Below are positions 1-8,241 of a stretch of 64,000 nucleotides of DNA, in pieces (within the stretch, counting starts at the first letter, position 1; each line of letters begins with the position of its first letter). This DNA is from an uncultured Prevotellaceae bacterium (GTDB taxonomy: Bacteria; Bacteroidota; Bacteroidia; Bacteroidales; Bacteroidaceae). The stretch spans positions 18,973-82,972 of the forward strand of contig CACZVN010000018.1 in assembly GCA_902784615.1 (NCBI GenBank). Direction: 5' to 3'. Both the position numbers and the translations under genes were made by a program. Below the pieces are notes generated by a model, which saw only the letters and a list, made by a program, of their open reading frames with translations, made no database searches and had not been told where the DNA came from.

Positions 1-1241
1 GGCATCAGCAGGGCTGCCGTGGCGGAGTTAGAGATGAAGTTCGACAGCATATAGCAGATGGCACCACCCAGGATGAGGATGAGTAGCGGAGAGAGTTCAC
101 CGAATGGGATGCTCTCCACAGCGTTGGCGGCCAGACCAGAGGCGTTCAGACCATAGCCAAGGGCGAAACCGCCGGCCACCATCCAAATGACACTCCAGTT
201 GATCTGCTCCAGGTCGCGTTTATTGATGACACCCGTCAGGGCAAAGATACAGAAGGGGATCATTGCCACGGTGTTGGCGTTGATGCCTGTGAAACGGTCG
301 GATAGCCAAAGGGCGATGGTGAGAATGAAGGTGAAGATCACCACTTTCGACTGGAAGCCCTTCTCCATGCCGCCGTCGATCTTCAGTTCTACGGTCTTCT
401 GTGTGAAAGGGAAGAACTTCAGCAGCAGGCGCCAACTGATGAACAGCAGTACGACGACAAGCGGGAACATGAACATCATCCACTGACCGAAGCCGAGGCC
501 GAGGTTCAGACCCTCAGGATCGTTGAGGTATTTCAGGGCGATATTGTTTGGAGGCGTACCGATAGGTGTACCCATACCACCAAGGTTGGCGGCTACAGGG
601 ATGGACATAGCCAAGGCGATGCGGCCCTTGCCCTCGGGGGGCAACTGACGGAATACAGGGGTCAGGAATGTCAGCATCATGGCAGCCGTGGCCGTGTTAG
701 ATACGAACATAGAGAAGAGACCTGTTACGAGCAGGAAACCTAATAGCACCATCTCACTCCTTGTACCAAAAGGCTTCAGCAGCACTTTGGCCAACTGGGC
801 GTCGAGACCAGTCTTTGTAGCGGCAATAGCCAGCACGAATCCACCGATGAATAGCATGATCACAGGGTCGGCAAACGAGGCCATCACCCCTTTGTGGGAG
901 AGGAGTTTGCCTACTTCGGCCTCGTTGACCATCGGCATGATACCACTGTCGGAACAGAAGAGTAACATCAGTACGATGATGGCCACAGATGTAGCCCATG
1001 AGGAAACGATTTCGAGGATCCACATCAGCGTGGCAAACGCGAAAATGGCAATGATACGCTGCTGGATGACGGTGAGGTTCTGGATACCATACCACTCGGT
1101 GGGCATGTTCCAGAGCAAAAGAGTTACTAATGCCACAAGGGCGATCTTAACGGCACGCTTGGTGTCAGGGTTGTACTTCCGCTGATGACGCATCTTGTGG
1201 TACGTCTCTACCAGATGGAATCCTTCGTAAATATGAAACAT
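1..1241 (-). CDS. DASS/SLC13 family anion permease, 3' end cut by window edge
   Basis: The minus-strand frame is open from ATG 1241 to the window edge, so about 413 codons are visible and the C-terminus is missing. It is strongly hydrophobic and has the two SLC13/DASS signatures: SNTATAAMM in the first helical-hairpin region and GTPIGTPPN just after it. Members of this family import di/tricarboxylates, sulfate or related anions with Na+ (family knowledge); the substrate cannot be read from the sequence. The start is chosen because it follows a TACCTTTG promoter by ~40 bp and an A-rich leader. The gene stands alone, divergent from nothing and separated from korB by a terminator. Confidence in family is high, in substrate nil. 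Confidence 0.9.
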   Translation of the reverse strand, partial: MFHIYEGFHLVETYHKMRHQRKYNPDTKRAVKIALVALVTLLLWNMPTEWYGIQNLTVIQQRIIAIFAFATLMWILEIVSSWATSVAIIVLMLLFCSDSGIMPMVNEAEVGKLLSHKGVMASFADPVIMLFIGGFVLAIAATKTGLDAQLAKVLLKPFGTRSEMVLLGFLLVTGLFSMFVSNTATAAMMLTFLTPVFRQLPPEGKGRIALAMSIPVAANLGGMGTPIGTPPNNIALKYLNDPEGLNLGLGFGQWMMFMFPLVVVLLFISWRLLLKFFPFTQKTVELKIDGGMEKGFQSKVVIFTFILTIALWLSDRFTGINANTVAMIPFCIFALTGVINKRDLEQINWSVIWMVAGGFALGYGLNASGLAANAVESIPFGELSPLLILILGGAICYMLSNFISNSATAALLM

Positions 1242-1279
1242 ATCTCTTGATTTAAATTAAGTTTTCGCGAAATCGAGTG

Positions 1280-1287
1280 CAAAGGTA
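1280..1287 (-). promoter_or_regulatory. -7 promoter element TACCTTTG of the DASS permease
   Basis: Exact match to the Bacteroidota housekeeping -7 consensus TAnnTTTG, followed by GC, 38 bp before the start codon. Confidence 0.75.
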
Positions 1288-1351
1288 CGAAATAATTGAT
1301 AATTATGGGGTAAGAGAAATAGTAAAATTCAGAATATTAAGTGTATAATTA

Positions 1352-1391
1352 CACAAAATCATCCCCGAAGCGCAACGCTTTGGGGATGATT
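1352..1391 (-). terminator. Rho-independent terminator of korAB
   Basis: A 16-bp stem (1357-1372 with 76-91, loop CAA, one G-T pair) is followed on the minus strand by TTTTG. It lies about 95 bp after the korB stop. Between korB and the hairpin are two smaller inverted repeats (GACAC/GTGTC and AGCGAA/TTCGCT) and no gene. Confidence 0.8.
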
Positions 1392-1483
1392 GTTATGTGG
1401 AGTTAGCAAAATTCTCTTGACCTGACACTTCGTGTCGAGTCCGCTCACGTTCGACAGAGCGAATAAATTCGCTTTGCCCTCAC

Positions 1484-2491
1484 TTACTCGCGGACTTCCC
1501 AGATATCGTTGGTCTCGAGTAACTCCGTGAAGTTGTGATACTTCTTCTGAGCACTGACTTCAGCGAGTTGCGCGTGAACGGCATCGTTGTAGGTGGGTGC
1601 CTCGACGTCGCGGATGACACCGAGGGCCACGGGGAATCCGTCGCCATTACCCATCAGGGCCAACTTCAACTGCAGAGTGTTGTCCTCGCAGTGGGCATCG
1701 TGAACGAGTACGTCGTCAAGGGTATAACCATCCTTGCCAATTTCGACAACTTTAAGGCCGAAGCCCTGCTGGACGAGACCGAACTCATTGTTCTCACCGA
1801 AGACGAGTTTCTCACCGTGGCGCACGTAGATGGCATTCTTCTTGCGGCCCTCGTTGTTATAGACCGACTCGTGGGTACCGTCGTTAAAGATTACGCAATT
1901 CTGCAACACCTCTGTGACGCTGGCACCCTTGTGCTCGTAGGCGGCCTTCAGCACCTCTACCGTTCCCTTGGCATCGGTGGCGACACAACGTGCAAAGAAG
2001 TGGCCACGGGCACCGAAGCAGAGTTCGGCAGGACGGAACGGATCCTCTACCGTGCCGTAGGGGCTTGACTTAGAGACAAAGCCACGGGGTGAGGTGGGAG
2101 AGTACTGACCCTTCGTCAGACCGTAGATACGGTTGTTCAGGAGGATCATGTTCAGGTCGATGTTACGACGGTTGGCATGGATGAAGTGGTTACCGCCGAT
2201 AGCCAATCCGTCACCATCGCCAGAGACCTGCCAGACGGTGAGGTTGGGGTTGGCAACCTTTGCACCTGTGGCAATGGCAGCAGCACGACCGTGAATAGTA
2301 TTCATACCGTAGGTGGCCATGTAGTGGGGCAGACGGCTGGAACAGCCGATACCACTGATGACTGCGATATTCTCAGGGGCTACGCCAATCTCGGCCATAG
2401 CCTTATGGAGAGATGCCAGGAAAAAGTGGTCACCGCAACCGGGGCACCAACGAGGCTGGCCTTTCTTGAAATCTTGTGCTGTATATTCCAT
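1484..2491 (-). CDS. korB: 2-oxoacid:ferredoxin oxidoreductase, beta subunit (TPP-binding)
   Basis: 335 aa, the usual length of KorB. It binds thiamine diphosphate and, with KorA, oxidatively decarboxylates a 2-oxoacid (most likely 2-oxoglutarate) to the acyl-CoA while reducing ferredoxin in the cytoplasm. Visible motifs are CPGC at residues 16-19 and C50 (4Fe-4S ligands) and the TPP motif GDGDGLAIGGN from residue 91 followed by NN at 119-120. It starts 6 bp after the korA stop, so the two are one operon, alpha first. 2-oxoglutarate is favoured over pyruvate because pyruvate enzymes in this group are normally one long fused chain; this is inference. Confidence 0.93.
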   Translation of the reverse strand: MEYTAQDFKKGQPRWCPGCGDHFFLASLHKAMAEIGVAPENIAVISGIGCSSRLPHYMATYGMNTIHGRAAAIATGAKVANPNLTVWQVSGDGDGLAIGGNHFIHANRRNIDLNMILLNNRIYGLTKGQYSPTSPRGFVSKSSPYGTVEDPFRPAELCFGARGHFFARCVATDAKGTVEVLKAAYEHKGASVTEVLQNCVIFNDGTHESVYNNEGRKKNAIYVRHGEKLVFGENNEFGLVQQGFGLKVVEIGKDGYTLDDVLVHDAHCEDNTLQLKLALMGNGDGFPVALGVIRDVEAPTYNDAVHAQLAEVSAQKKYHNFTELLETNDIWEVRE

Positions 2492-2497
2492 AACTCT

Positions 2498-4345
2498 TTA
2501 CTTCTTTAAAATGTCCTCGAATGCATTGACTAACTCTTCTACCACGAAGGGCTGACCCTTGACCTGATTGAACTGGTAGGGCACGAAGTTATCAACCTTC
2601 ATGCGCAGGTAGGCAGCGAGCTGACCCATGTTCTGTTCGGCCACCACCACCTTTTTATATTTAGAGAGTACATCAGCCGTGTTCTTTGGCAGCGGGTTCA
2701 AATACTTGAACTGTGCCTGAGCCACCTTGTAGCCCTTCGTACGGAGTTCATCCATGGCAGAGTGCAGATGACCGTAGGTAGAACCGAAGCCTACGATGAG
2801 CAGGTCGGCATCGTCGGCATCACCGATCACTTCGAGGTCAGGCACCTGGATATTGGCGATCTTCTGCTGGCGCAGGCGCGTCATTAAGTCGTGGTTTTCG
2901 GGATTGGTGGAGATTGCACCCGTTTCATTGTCCTTTTCCAGTCCACCGAGAATATGGGTGAATCCCTCACGGCCAGGAACAGCCCAGTAACGGGTACCGT
3001 TCTCGGCACGCATGTATGGTGTCCACTTGCCTTTCAGTTCCTCAGGCACGTATGGCGGATTGATGGCGTCGAGCTTAGCCATCTCAGGCAGTTTGAAGGC
3101 ACCTGAGCCATTGGCGATATAGGCATCGGTGAGCAGCACGACGGGTGTCATGTGTTCGAGGGCGATCTTACTGGCCTGGAAGGCGGCGTCGAAACAGTCA
3201 GCTGGACTCAGGGCAGCCATCACTGGCATCGGACTCTCACCGTTACGGCCGAAGAGCACCTGCAGCAGATCGGTCTGCTCCGACTTTGTGGGCAGACCCG
3301 TGGCGGGACCGCCGCGCTGTACGTCGAGGACTACCAGCGGCAACTCCATGATGACGGCCAGGTTCATGGCCTCACTCTTCAGACAGATGCCAGGGCCAGA
3401 GGTGGAGGTAACGCCGAGTGCGCCTGCAAACGAAGCACCAAGTGCTGAAGCACAACCAGAGATCTCGTCCTCGCACTGGACGGTGATCACACCGCAAGAC
3501 TTGTGCTTTGACAACTCGTGGAGCACGTCGGTGGCAGGGGTGATGGGGTAGGAACCGAGATAGAGACGGAGTCCGGCCTTCTCGGCAGCGGCAATGAAAC
3601 CGTAGGCCGTCGCCTTGTTACCTGTGATGTCCATATAGCGTCCGGGCACCTTCTCCTTGGTCTCGATGCGATAGACATTGACGGCTGAGGAGTGGGTGTT
3701 GTGACCGTAGTCGTAACCAGCCTGCACCACCTTGATGTTGTTCTCGGCGATGGCAGGCTTTTTGGCGAACTTGTCCTTCAGGAAGTTGGCCACGAGGGAG
3801 AGGTCACGGTCGAAGAGCCAGCACACGAGACCGAGGGCGAACATGTTACGGCACTTCAGCATGGCTTTGTTGTCCATGCCCGAGTCTTTCAGGCAGTCCT
3901 TCACCATCGTGGTCAACGGGCACTGGATCACGCGGTCGGGATCAATATTCATCTCGCCGAGATAGTCCTCTGTCTTGAACTGTGCCTTCTCCAGATCCTT
4001 CGGACCGAAGGAGTCGGTATCGATGATGATGGTTGCACCAGCCTTGGCGTAGCGGTACTGCGTCTTCAGGGCGGCGGCATTCATGGCTACGAGTACGTCG
4101 CACTTGTCGCCAGGGGTATAGACTTTGCCTGCACCGATATGTACCTGGAAACCAGACACGCCTGTCAGCGAACCTTGCGGGGCGCGGATGTCAGCGGGAT
4201 AGTCGGGGAATGTGGAAATGCCGTTACCAACGGTGGCACTGACCGTCGAGAAGATGTTTCCGGCCAACTGCATACCGTCGCCGGAGTCACCAGAGAAGCG
4301 TACGACCACCTGGTCGAGCTCTTTCACTTCTAATTTTTCAGCCAT
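2498..4345 (-). CDS. korA: 2-oxoacid:ferredoxin oxidoreductase, fused gamma-alpha subunit
   Basis: 615 aa. Residues ~10-190 form the gamma domain, with the signature FSGDSGDGMQLAG near residue 18; the remainder is the pyrimidine-binding alpha domain, with YPITPATD and TSTSGPG motifs. Such gamma-alpha fusions are typical of KorA and VorA-like enzymes. It works with the adjacent korB to feed electrons to ferredoxin and to interconvert 2-oxoglutarate and succinyl-CoA, which supplies the carbon skeleton for glutamate. The promoter is TAATTTTG, 40 bp upstream. Substrate assignment is by length and arrangement and could be another branched 2-oxoacid. Confidence 0.92.
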   Translation of the reverse strand: MAEKLEVKELDQVVVRFSGDSGDGMQLAGNIFSTVSATVGNGISTFPDYPADIRAPQGSLTGVSGFQVHIGAGKVYTPGDKCDVLVAMNAAALKTQYRYAKAGATIIIDTDSFGPKDLEKAQFKTEDYLGEMNIDPDRVIQCPLTTMVKDCLKDSGMDNKAMLKCRNMFALGLVCWLFDRDLSLVANFLKDKFAKKPAIAENNIKVVQAGYDYGHNTHSSAVNVYRIETKEKVPGRYMDITGNKATAYGFIAAAEKAGLRLYLGSYPITPATDVLHELSKHKSCGVITVQCEDEISGCASALGASFAGALGVTSTSGPGICLKSEAMNLAVIMELPLVVLDVQRGGPATGLPTKSEQTDLLQVLFGRNGESPMPVMAALSPADCFDAAFQASKIALEHMTPVVLLTDAYIANGSGAFKLPEMAKLDAINPPYVPEELKGKWTPYMRAENGTRYWAVPGREGFTHILGGLEKDNETGAISTNPENHDLMTRLRQQKIANIQVPDLEVIGDADDADLLIVGFGSTYGHLHSAMDELRTKGYKVAQAQFKYLNPLPKNTADVLSKYKKVVVAEQNMGQLAAYLRMKVDNFVPYQFNQVKGQPFVVEELVNAFEDILKK

Positions 4346-4385
4346 TTTTTATTTGTTTATTACTAACTTTCTCTTAAAACGGCTG

Positions 4386-4393
4386 CAAAATTA
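4386..4393 (-). promoter_or_regulatory. -7 promoter element TAATTTTG of korAB
   Basis: Matches TAnnTTTG followed by GC, 40 bp before the korA ATG. Confidence 0.75.
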
Positions 4394-4428
4394 TACATTT
4401 TTAGCGAATATGCCAAAAGAAAACACTA

Positions 4429-4473
4429 AAAAATGCATATTTGCAGCAAAAAACACTGCAAATATGCATTTTT
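4429..4473. repeat. Perfect 18-bp inverted repeat upstream of the korA promoter
   Basis: Arms 4429-4446 and 4456-4473 are perfectly complementary around a 9-nt loop. They begin with A5 and end with T5, so a hairpin followed by U residues would form in RNA from either strand. It could terminate minus-strand read-through from the nucleoside kinase gene or act as an operator ~40-85 bp upstream of the korA -7 box. Confidence 0.75.
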
Positions 4474-4536
4474 CTGCATAAAGCACAATCAATTCGTATT
4501 ATTATTCATGGCGATGGGATCAGAATATTATATGCC

Positions 4537-4641
4537 TGCGCGCGCGTAAGAGAGGCTCCAATTCTCGAGAGAATTCATCCAAGCGGAGGCTCCGTAGGAA
4601 AATTTGGAGCCTCCAAATTTTCCTACGGAGCCTTCTTTTTT
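4537..4641 (+). repeat. Dispersed terminator-like repeat element, copy 1
   Basis: In order: an alternating purine-pyrimidine stretch (4537-4548, TGCGCGCGCGTA), a palindromic block AATTCTCGAGAGAATTC (from 4560) followed by ATCCA, and a hairpin with a perfect 22-bp stem (4587-4608 with 4612-4633) followed by a T-rich run on the plus strand. The same three parts recur in the same order, on the opposite strand, at 51117-51209. Both flanking genes read leftward, so the plus-strand T-run does not serve them directly. Confidence 0.75.
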
Positions 4642-4683
4642 TCCTAAAGTACCCCCTTTTTGCAACAAAACAAGCGGTCTTAT

Positions 4684-6345
4684 CTAATATTGGAAGGAAC
4701 TTCCACCAAGGAACTCGCGGAGGAGCGAGGTGGGTGGTATCTGTGTTTCGGGGATGGGTTTGATGTAGCGCAGGAACTTCAGCAGGCGGTAGGCCTCGGC
4801 ATGTTCCGGACAGTTCTCGGGCACGGCTTCGAGCAGTGGTTCAGCCTGGCTCTTGATGACGGCGAGTTCGAAGAGCATGGCGGTGTTAAACATCGCGTCG
4901 GCATTCTCTTGGAAGGGGAAGATCCACTTGTTCTCTCCCGCACGTACAGACGGCCAGCGGCGGATGGTCTCCTGAGCCGTGACGGCACGATATTTGTGGT
5001 CACGGATGATACGTCGCAGTAGACGGTTGTCGGTGGTAGGGATGTAGTTGTGGTTGTCAAGCAGTACGGTGGTCAGCGCGGAGGCATAGACGCGGAAGAT
5101 CTGTTCATTGGGAATCTGTGAGGTCAGTTCGGGGTTGAGGGCGTGGATGCCTTCCACTACAAGGATCTCGTTCTCATGAAGACGGAGTCTCTTGCCGCTC
5201 TTCTGACTGGTGCCTGTGGGAAAGTCGTAGCGTGGCAGTTCTATCTCTTCACCTTTGAAGAGGGAAGTCAACTGCTCGTTGAGCAACGGCAGGTTCAGGG
5301 CATGCAGGTTCTCGAAGTCGTAGTCGCCCTTCTCGTCGCGTGGTGTCTTGTCGCGGTCGAGGAAATAGTCGTCGAGCGAGATGGCGATGGGCTTGATGCC
5401 ATTGACGGCGAGTTGTACGCTGAGGCGCTTGCAGGTCGTGGTCTTTCCACTGGATGACGGTCCTGCGATGAGCACCATCTTAATGCCCTTGCGCTGGGCG
5501 ATCTCATCGGCAATGCGTGCGATCTTCTTTTCCTGTAAGGCTTCCGAGACCATGATGAGTTGTGGCGAGTAGCCTTTGATGATGGCCTCATTGAGGTCGC
5601 CAATAGTACGCAACCCGAGGATGTCCTGCCACTGATGGTGCTCCTTAAAGATGCTGAACATCTTGTCCTGATGGGTCATCTCACCGAGTTCGTCTGGATG
5701 TTCGCGTGACGGCAGGCGCAGGAGTAGACCGTCGTAGTATTTCTCTAATCCGAAGAGGTAGATCTGTGAAGTGTTCGTCAGCAGCGAACCATAGTAATAG
5801 TCCACATAACCGTCGATATCGTAATAGGTCGTATAGAGCCGCCCTGTACTCTCCAATAGTTTCACTTTCGATTTGTTGTGTAGCCTGTCGAACATGGCAA
5901 TGGCCTCCTTGGTGGTGGTCTCGTGACGATGGATGGGCAGGGCGTCGTCGATGATCTCCTGCATGCGTCGGCGGATGGTGCCGGCATCGTCGAGTGTCAC
6001 GGGACGTCCAATGTTGAGGTTGACATAGTAACCGTTGCTGACGGGAATGTCGATAGCCACCTTACAAGGGTTGTAGAGGTCGTGGACGGCCTTGCAGAGC
6101 ACGAAGAACAGGCTGCGGGTATAGGCCCGTGAGCCACTCGATGATGTAATATCAAGAAACTCCACCTCCTTCTGTTTGTAGATGCGGAAGTGCATCCCCT
6201 CCACCTTATTATTAACGTGTGCAGAGATGGGGCCGTACTTCATCTCAAGGCCAGAGAGTTGATATACTTCTTCCAAGGTGCAGCCAAGGGGCACTTCGAT
6301 GGTCTTGTCGTTGTTCTTACACAATACATGAATGGTCTGTTCCAT
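4684..6345 (-). CDS. Nucleoside (uridine-type) kinase with N-terminal TGS domain
   Basis: 553 aa. The C-terminal half is a uridine kinase/phosphoribulokinase-type P-loop domain with Walker A GPSSSGKTT at residues 295-303 and the DDYF motif further on. The N-terminal ~60 residues look like a TGS domain and the next ~150 like the editing-associated second domain of threonyl-tRNA synthetase. This fused architecture is common in Bacteroidota and Clostridia, where it is annotated as a nucleoside kinase. It probably phosphorylates uridine/cytidine for salvage; the role of the N-terminal RNA-binding-like part is unknown. Divergent from the phosphate symporter. Confidence 0.88.
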   Translation of the reverse strand: MEQTIHVLCKNNDKTIEVPLGCTLEEVYQLSGLEMKYGPISAHVNNKVEGMHFRIYKQKEVEFLDITSSSGSRAYTRSLFFVLCKAVHDLYNPCKVAIDIPVSNGYYVNLNIGRPVTLDDAGTIRRRMQEIIDDALPIHRHETTTKEAIAMFDRLHNKSKVKLLESTGRLYTTYYDIDGYVDYYYGSLLTNTSQIYLFGLEKYYDGLLLRLPSREHPDELGEMTHQDKMFSIFKEHHQWQDILGLRTIGDLNEAIIKGYSPQLIMVSEALQEKKIARIADEIAQRKGIKMVLIAGPSSSGKTTTCKRLSVQLAVNGIKPIAISLDDYFLDRDKTPRDEKGDYDFENLHALNLPLLNEQLTSLFKGEEIELPRYDFPTGTSQKSGKRLRLHENEILVVEGIHALNPELTSQIPNEQIFRVYASALTTVLLDNHNYIPTTDNRLLRRIIRDHKYRAVTAQETIRRWPSVRAGENKWIFPFQENADAMFNTAMLFELAVIKSQAEPLLEAVPENCPEHAEAYRLLKFLRYIKPIPETQIPPTSLLREFLGGSSFQY

Positions 6346-6383
6346 ATTGTAGATGTTTTAGGAGATGTTTGATATATTTGGTG

Positions 6384-6391
6384 CAAAAGTA
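6384..6391 (-). promoter_or_regulatory. -7 element TACTTTTG of the nucleoside kinase gene
   Basis: Matches TAnnTTTG followed by GC, 38 bp before the ATG at 6345. Confidence 0.7.
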
Positions 6392-6400
6392 ATAAAAAAA

Positions 6401-6457
6401 AGCCACAGATTGCACAGATTTTATTTTTTTTTCTTGAAAACTGTGGAATCTGTGGCT
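6401..6457. repeat. 11-bp inverted repeat between divergent promoters
   Basis: Arms AGCCACAGATT (6401-6411) and AATCTGTGGCT (6447-6457) lie between the divergent -7 boxes, with an extra CACAGATT at 6413-6420. Position suggests a shared operator or a repeat of the CACAGATT kind seen between genes in Bacteroidota. No T-run follows either arm, so a terminator is unlikely. Confidence 0.6.
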
Positions 6458-6466
6458 AAAATTTAC

Positions 6467-6474
6467 TATCTTTG
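6467..6474 (+). promoter_or_regulatory. -7 element TATCTTTG of the Na/Pi symporter gene
   Basis: Matches TAnnTTTG followed by GC, 30 bp before ATG 6505. A TTG inside this box could be read as an earlier in-frame start but would leave no leader. Confidence 0.75.
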
Positions 6475-6504
6475 CAACCGAGTTTCAAATCAAAAGAATT
6501 CTAT

Positions 6505-8235
6505 ATGCTGGTTTTATTCAAACTTCTTGGCTCACTTGCACTTCTCATGTTTGGTATGAAGTCGATGAGTGAGGCATTGCAGAAGATGGCTGGTCCCCAG
6601 TTGCGACACGTTCTCGGTGCCATGACCACCAACCGTTTTACGGGTATGCTGACAGGTATGTTGGTGACGGCATCCGTGCAGTCGTCAACGGCTACGACGG
6701 TAATGACCGTTTCATTTGTCAATGCGGGACTGCTCACTTTGGCTCAGGCTATCTCTGTTATCATGGGTGCGAACATCGGAACGACGCTCACGGCGTGGAT
6801 CATGTCGGCTGGTATGTCGTTTGATATCACCAGTGCCATCTATCCGGCATTCTTCTTAGGTATTATCCTGATTTACTTGAAGAAATATCGCTATATAGGT
6901 GACTTCCTTTTTGGTCTGTCGTTCCTGCTTTTGGGACTTGGCACCCTGCGTATGACGGGAACGGAGATGCATCTTGGCGAGAATCAGGCCGTACTCGATT
7001 TCTTTGCCTCGTTTGATCCGGACTCGTTCCTGACTACATTGATCTTCCTTTTCCTTGGTGGTGTGTTGACTTTCTGCGTACAGTCGTCGGCGGCCGTTAT
7101 GGCGATCACGATGATCCTCTGTTCCAGTGGCGCCCTGCCTATCTATCAGGGTATAGCCCTCGTGATGGGCGAGAATATCGGAACCACCGTCACCTCAAAC
7201 CTTGCAGCCCTCTCGGCGAACACACAGGCTCGTCGGGCAGCCTTGGCCCACATGTTCTTCAACGTGTTTGGTGTCGTTTGGATCCTGTTTGTGTTCCGTC
7301 CATTTATCGATATGGTTTGTGGCTGGGTAGGCTACGACGTGACGATGGCAAAGGATGCTGTAGAGACCAGTGTGTTTTTGGCCAATGCCGCTAAGTTGAG
7401 CTTTGTGCTGGCAGCTTTCCATACTTCTTTCAATGTGGTCAATACCTTTATCCTCATCTGGTTCATTCCGCAGATAGAACGTTTTGTGTGTTGGGTGATT
7501 AAGCCTAAGAAAATTGATGAAGAAGAGGACTTCCGTCTGCATTTCATTACGGCTGGCTTCATGAAGACCCCGGAACTTTCAGTGCTCGAAGCCCAGAAAG
7601 AGATCCAGGCCTTCTCCGAGCGTATGGAACGTATGTTTAACATGGTGCGCGAACTACTGACCCTTTCGTCGTCAGTCTCTGCCAAGTCGAAGAACAACGA
7701 CTCTGATTTTAATAAACTGTATTCGCGTATTGAGAAGTATGAAGGTATCAGTGATAATATGGAACTGGAAATCGCCAAATATTTGGACTCTGTCAGTGAT
7801 GCTCATCTCTCTGATGATACGAAGGCCAAGATACGTGCCATGCTCCGTGAGATCTCCGAGTTGGAATCGATTGGTGATGCCTGCTTCAATATGGCACGCA
7901 CTATTTCCCGTAAGTATAACGGGAAGGAGGACCACTTCAATGATAAGCAGTACGACCATATTCACCAGATGATGGAACTGACAAATCAATCGCTCTCTCA
8001 GATGAATAAACTGATGATGGGTCGTAAGGAGTCGTTCGACGTGAACCGCTCGTTTAATATTGAGCATGAGATCAACAACTACCGCAACCAACTGAAACAG
8101 CAGAACATTGTGGATATCAACAACCATGAATACACCTACGCAGTCGGTACGATCTATATGGATTTAATTAATGAGTGTGAGAAACTTGGTGACTATGTGG
8201 TGAACGTTGTCGAGGCACGTATGGGACTACGATAA
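6505..8235 (+). CDS. Na+/phosphate cotransporter with C-terminal PhoU-like domain
   Basis: 576 aa from ATG 6505. The membrane part carries the two inverted NptA/PNaS repeats: QSSTATTVM with GANIGTT, and QSSAAVMAI with GENIGTT. The last ~220 residues are helical and PhoU-like, as in many bacterial NptA relatives. It should import inorganic phosphate with sodium across the inner membrane. The start is set at MLVLFKLLG because the in-frame TTG upstream sits in the promoter. The CotH gene starts 6 bp after the stop, so they may be co-transcribed. Confidence 0.9.
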   Translation: MLVLFKLLGSLALLMFGMKSMSEALQKMAGPQLRHVLGAMTTNRFTGMLTGMLVTASVQSSTATTVMTVSFVNAGLLTLAQAISVIMGANIGTTLTAWIMSAGMSFDITSAIYPAFFLGIILIYLKKYRYIGDFLFGLSFLLLGLGTLRMTGTEMHLGENQAVLDFFASFDPDSFLTTLIFLFLGGVLTFCVQSSAAVMAITMILCSSGALPIYQGIALVMGENIGTTVTSNLAALSANTQARRAALAHMFFNVFGVVWILFVFRPFIDMVCGWVGYDVTMAKDAVETSVFLANAAKLSFVLAAFHTSFNVVNTFILIWFIPQIERFVCWVIKPKKIDEEEDFRLHFITAGFMKTPELSVLEAQKEIQAFSERMERMFNMVRELLTLSSSVSAKSKNNDSDFNKLYSRIEKYEGISDNMELEIAKYLDSVSDAHLSDDTKAKIRAMLREISELESIGDACFNMARTISRKYNGKEDHFNDKQYDHIHQMMELTNQSLSQMNKLMMGRKESFDVNRSFNIEHEINNYRNQLKQQNIVDINNHEYTYAVGTIYMDLINECEKLGDYVVNVVEARMGLR

Positions 8236-8241
8236 ATTGGT

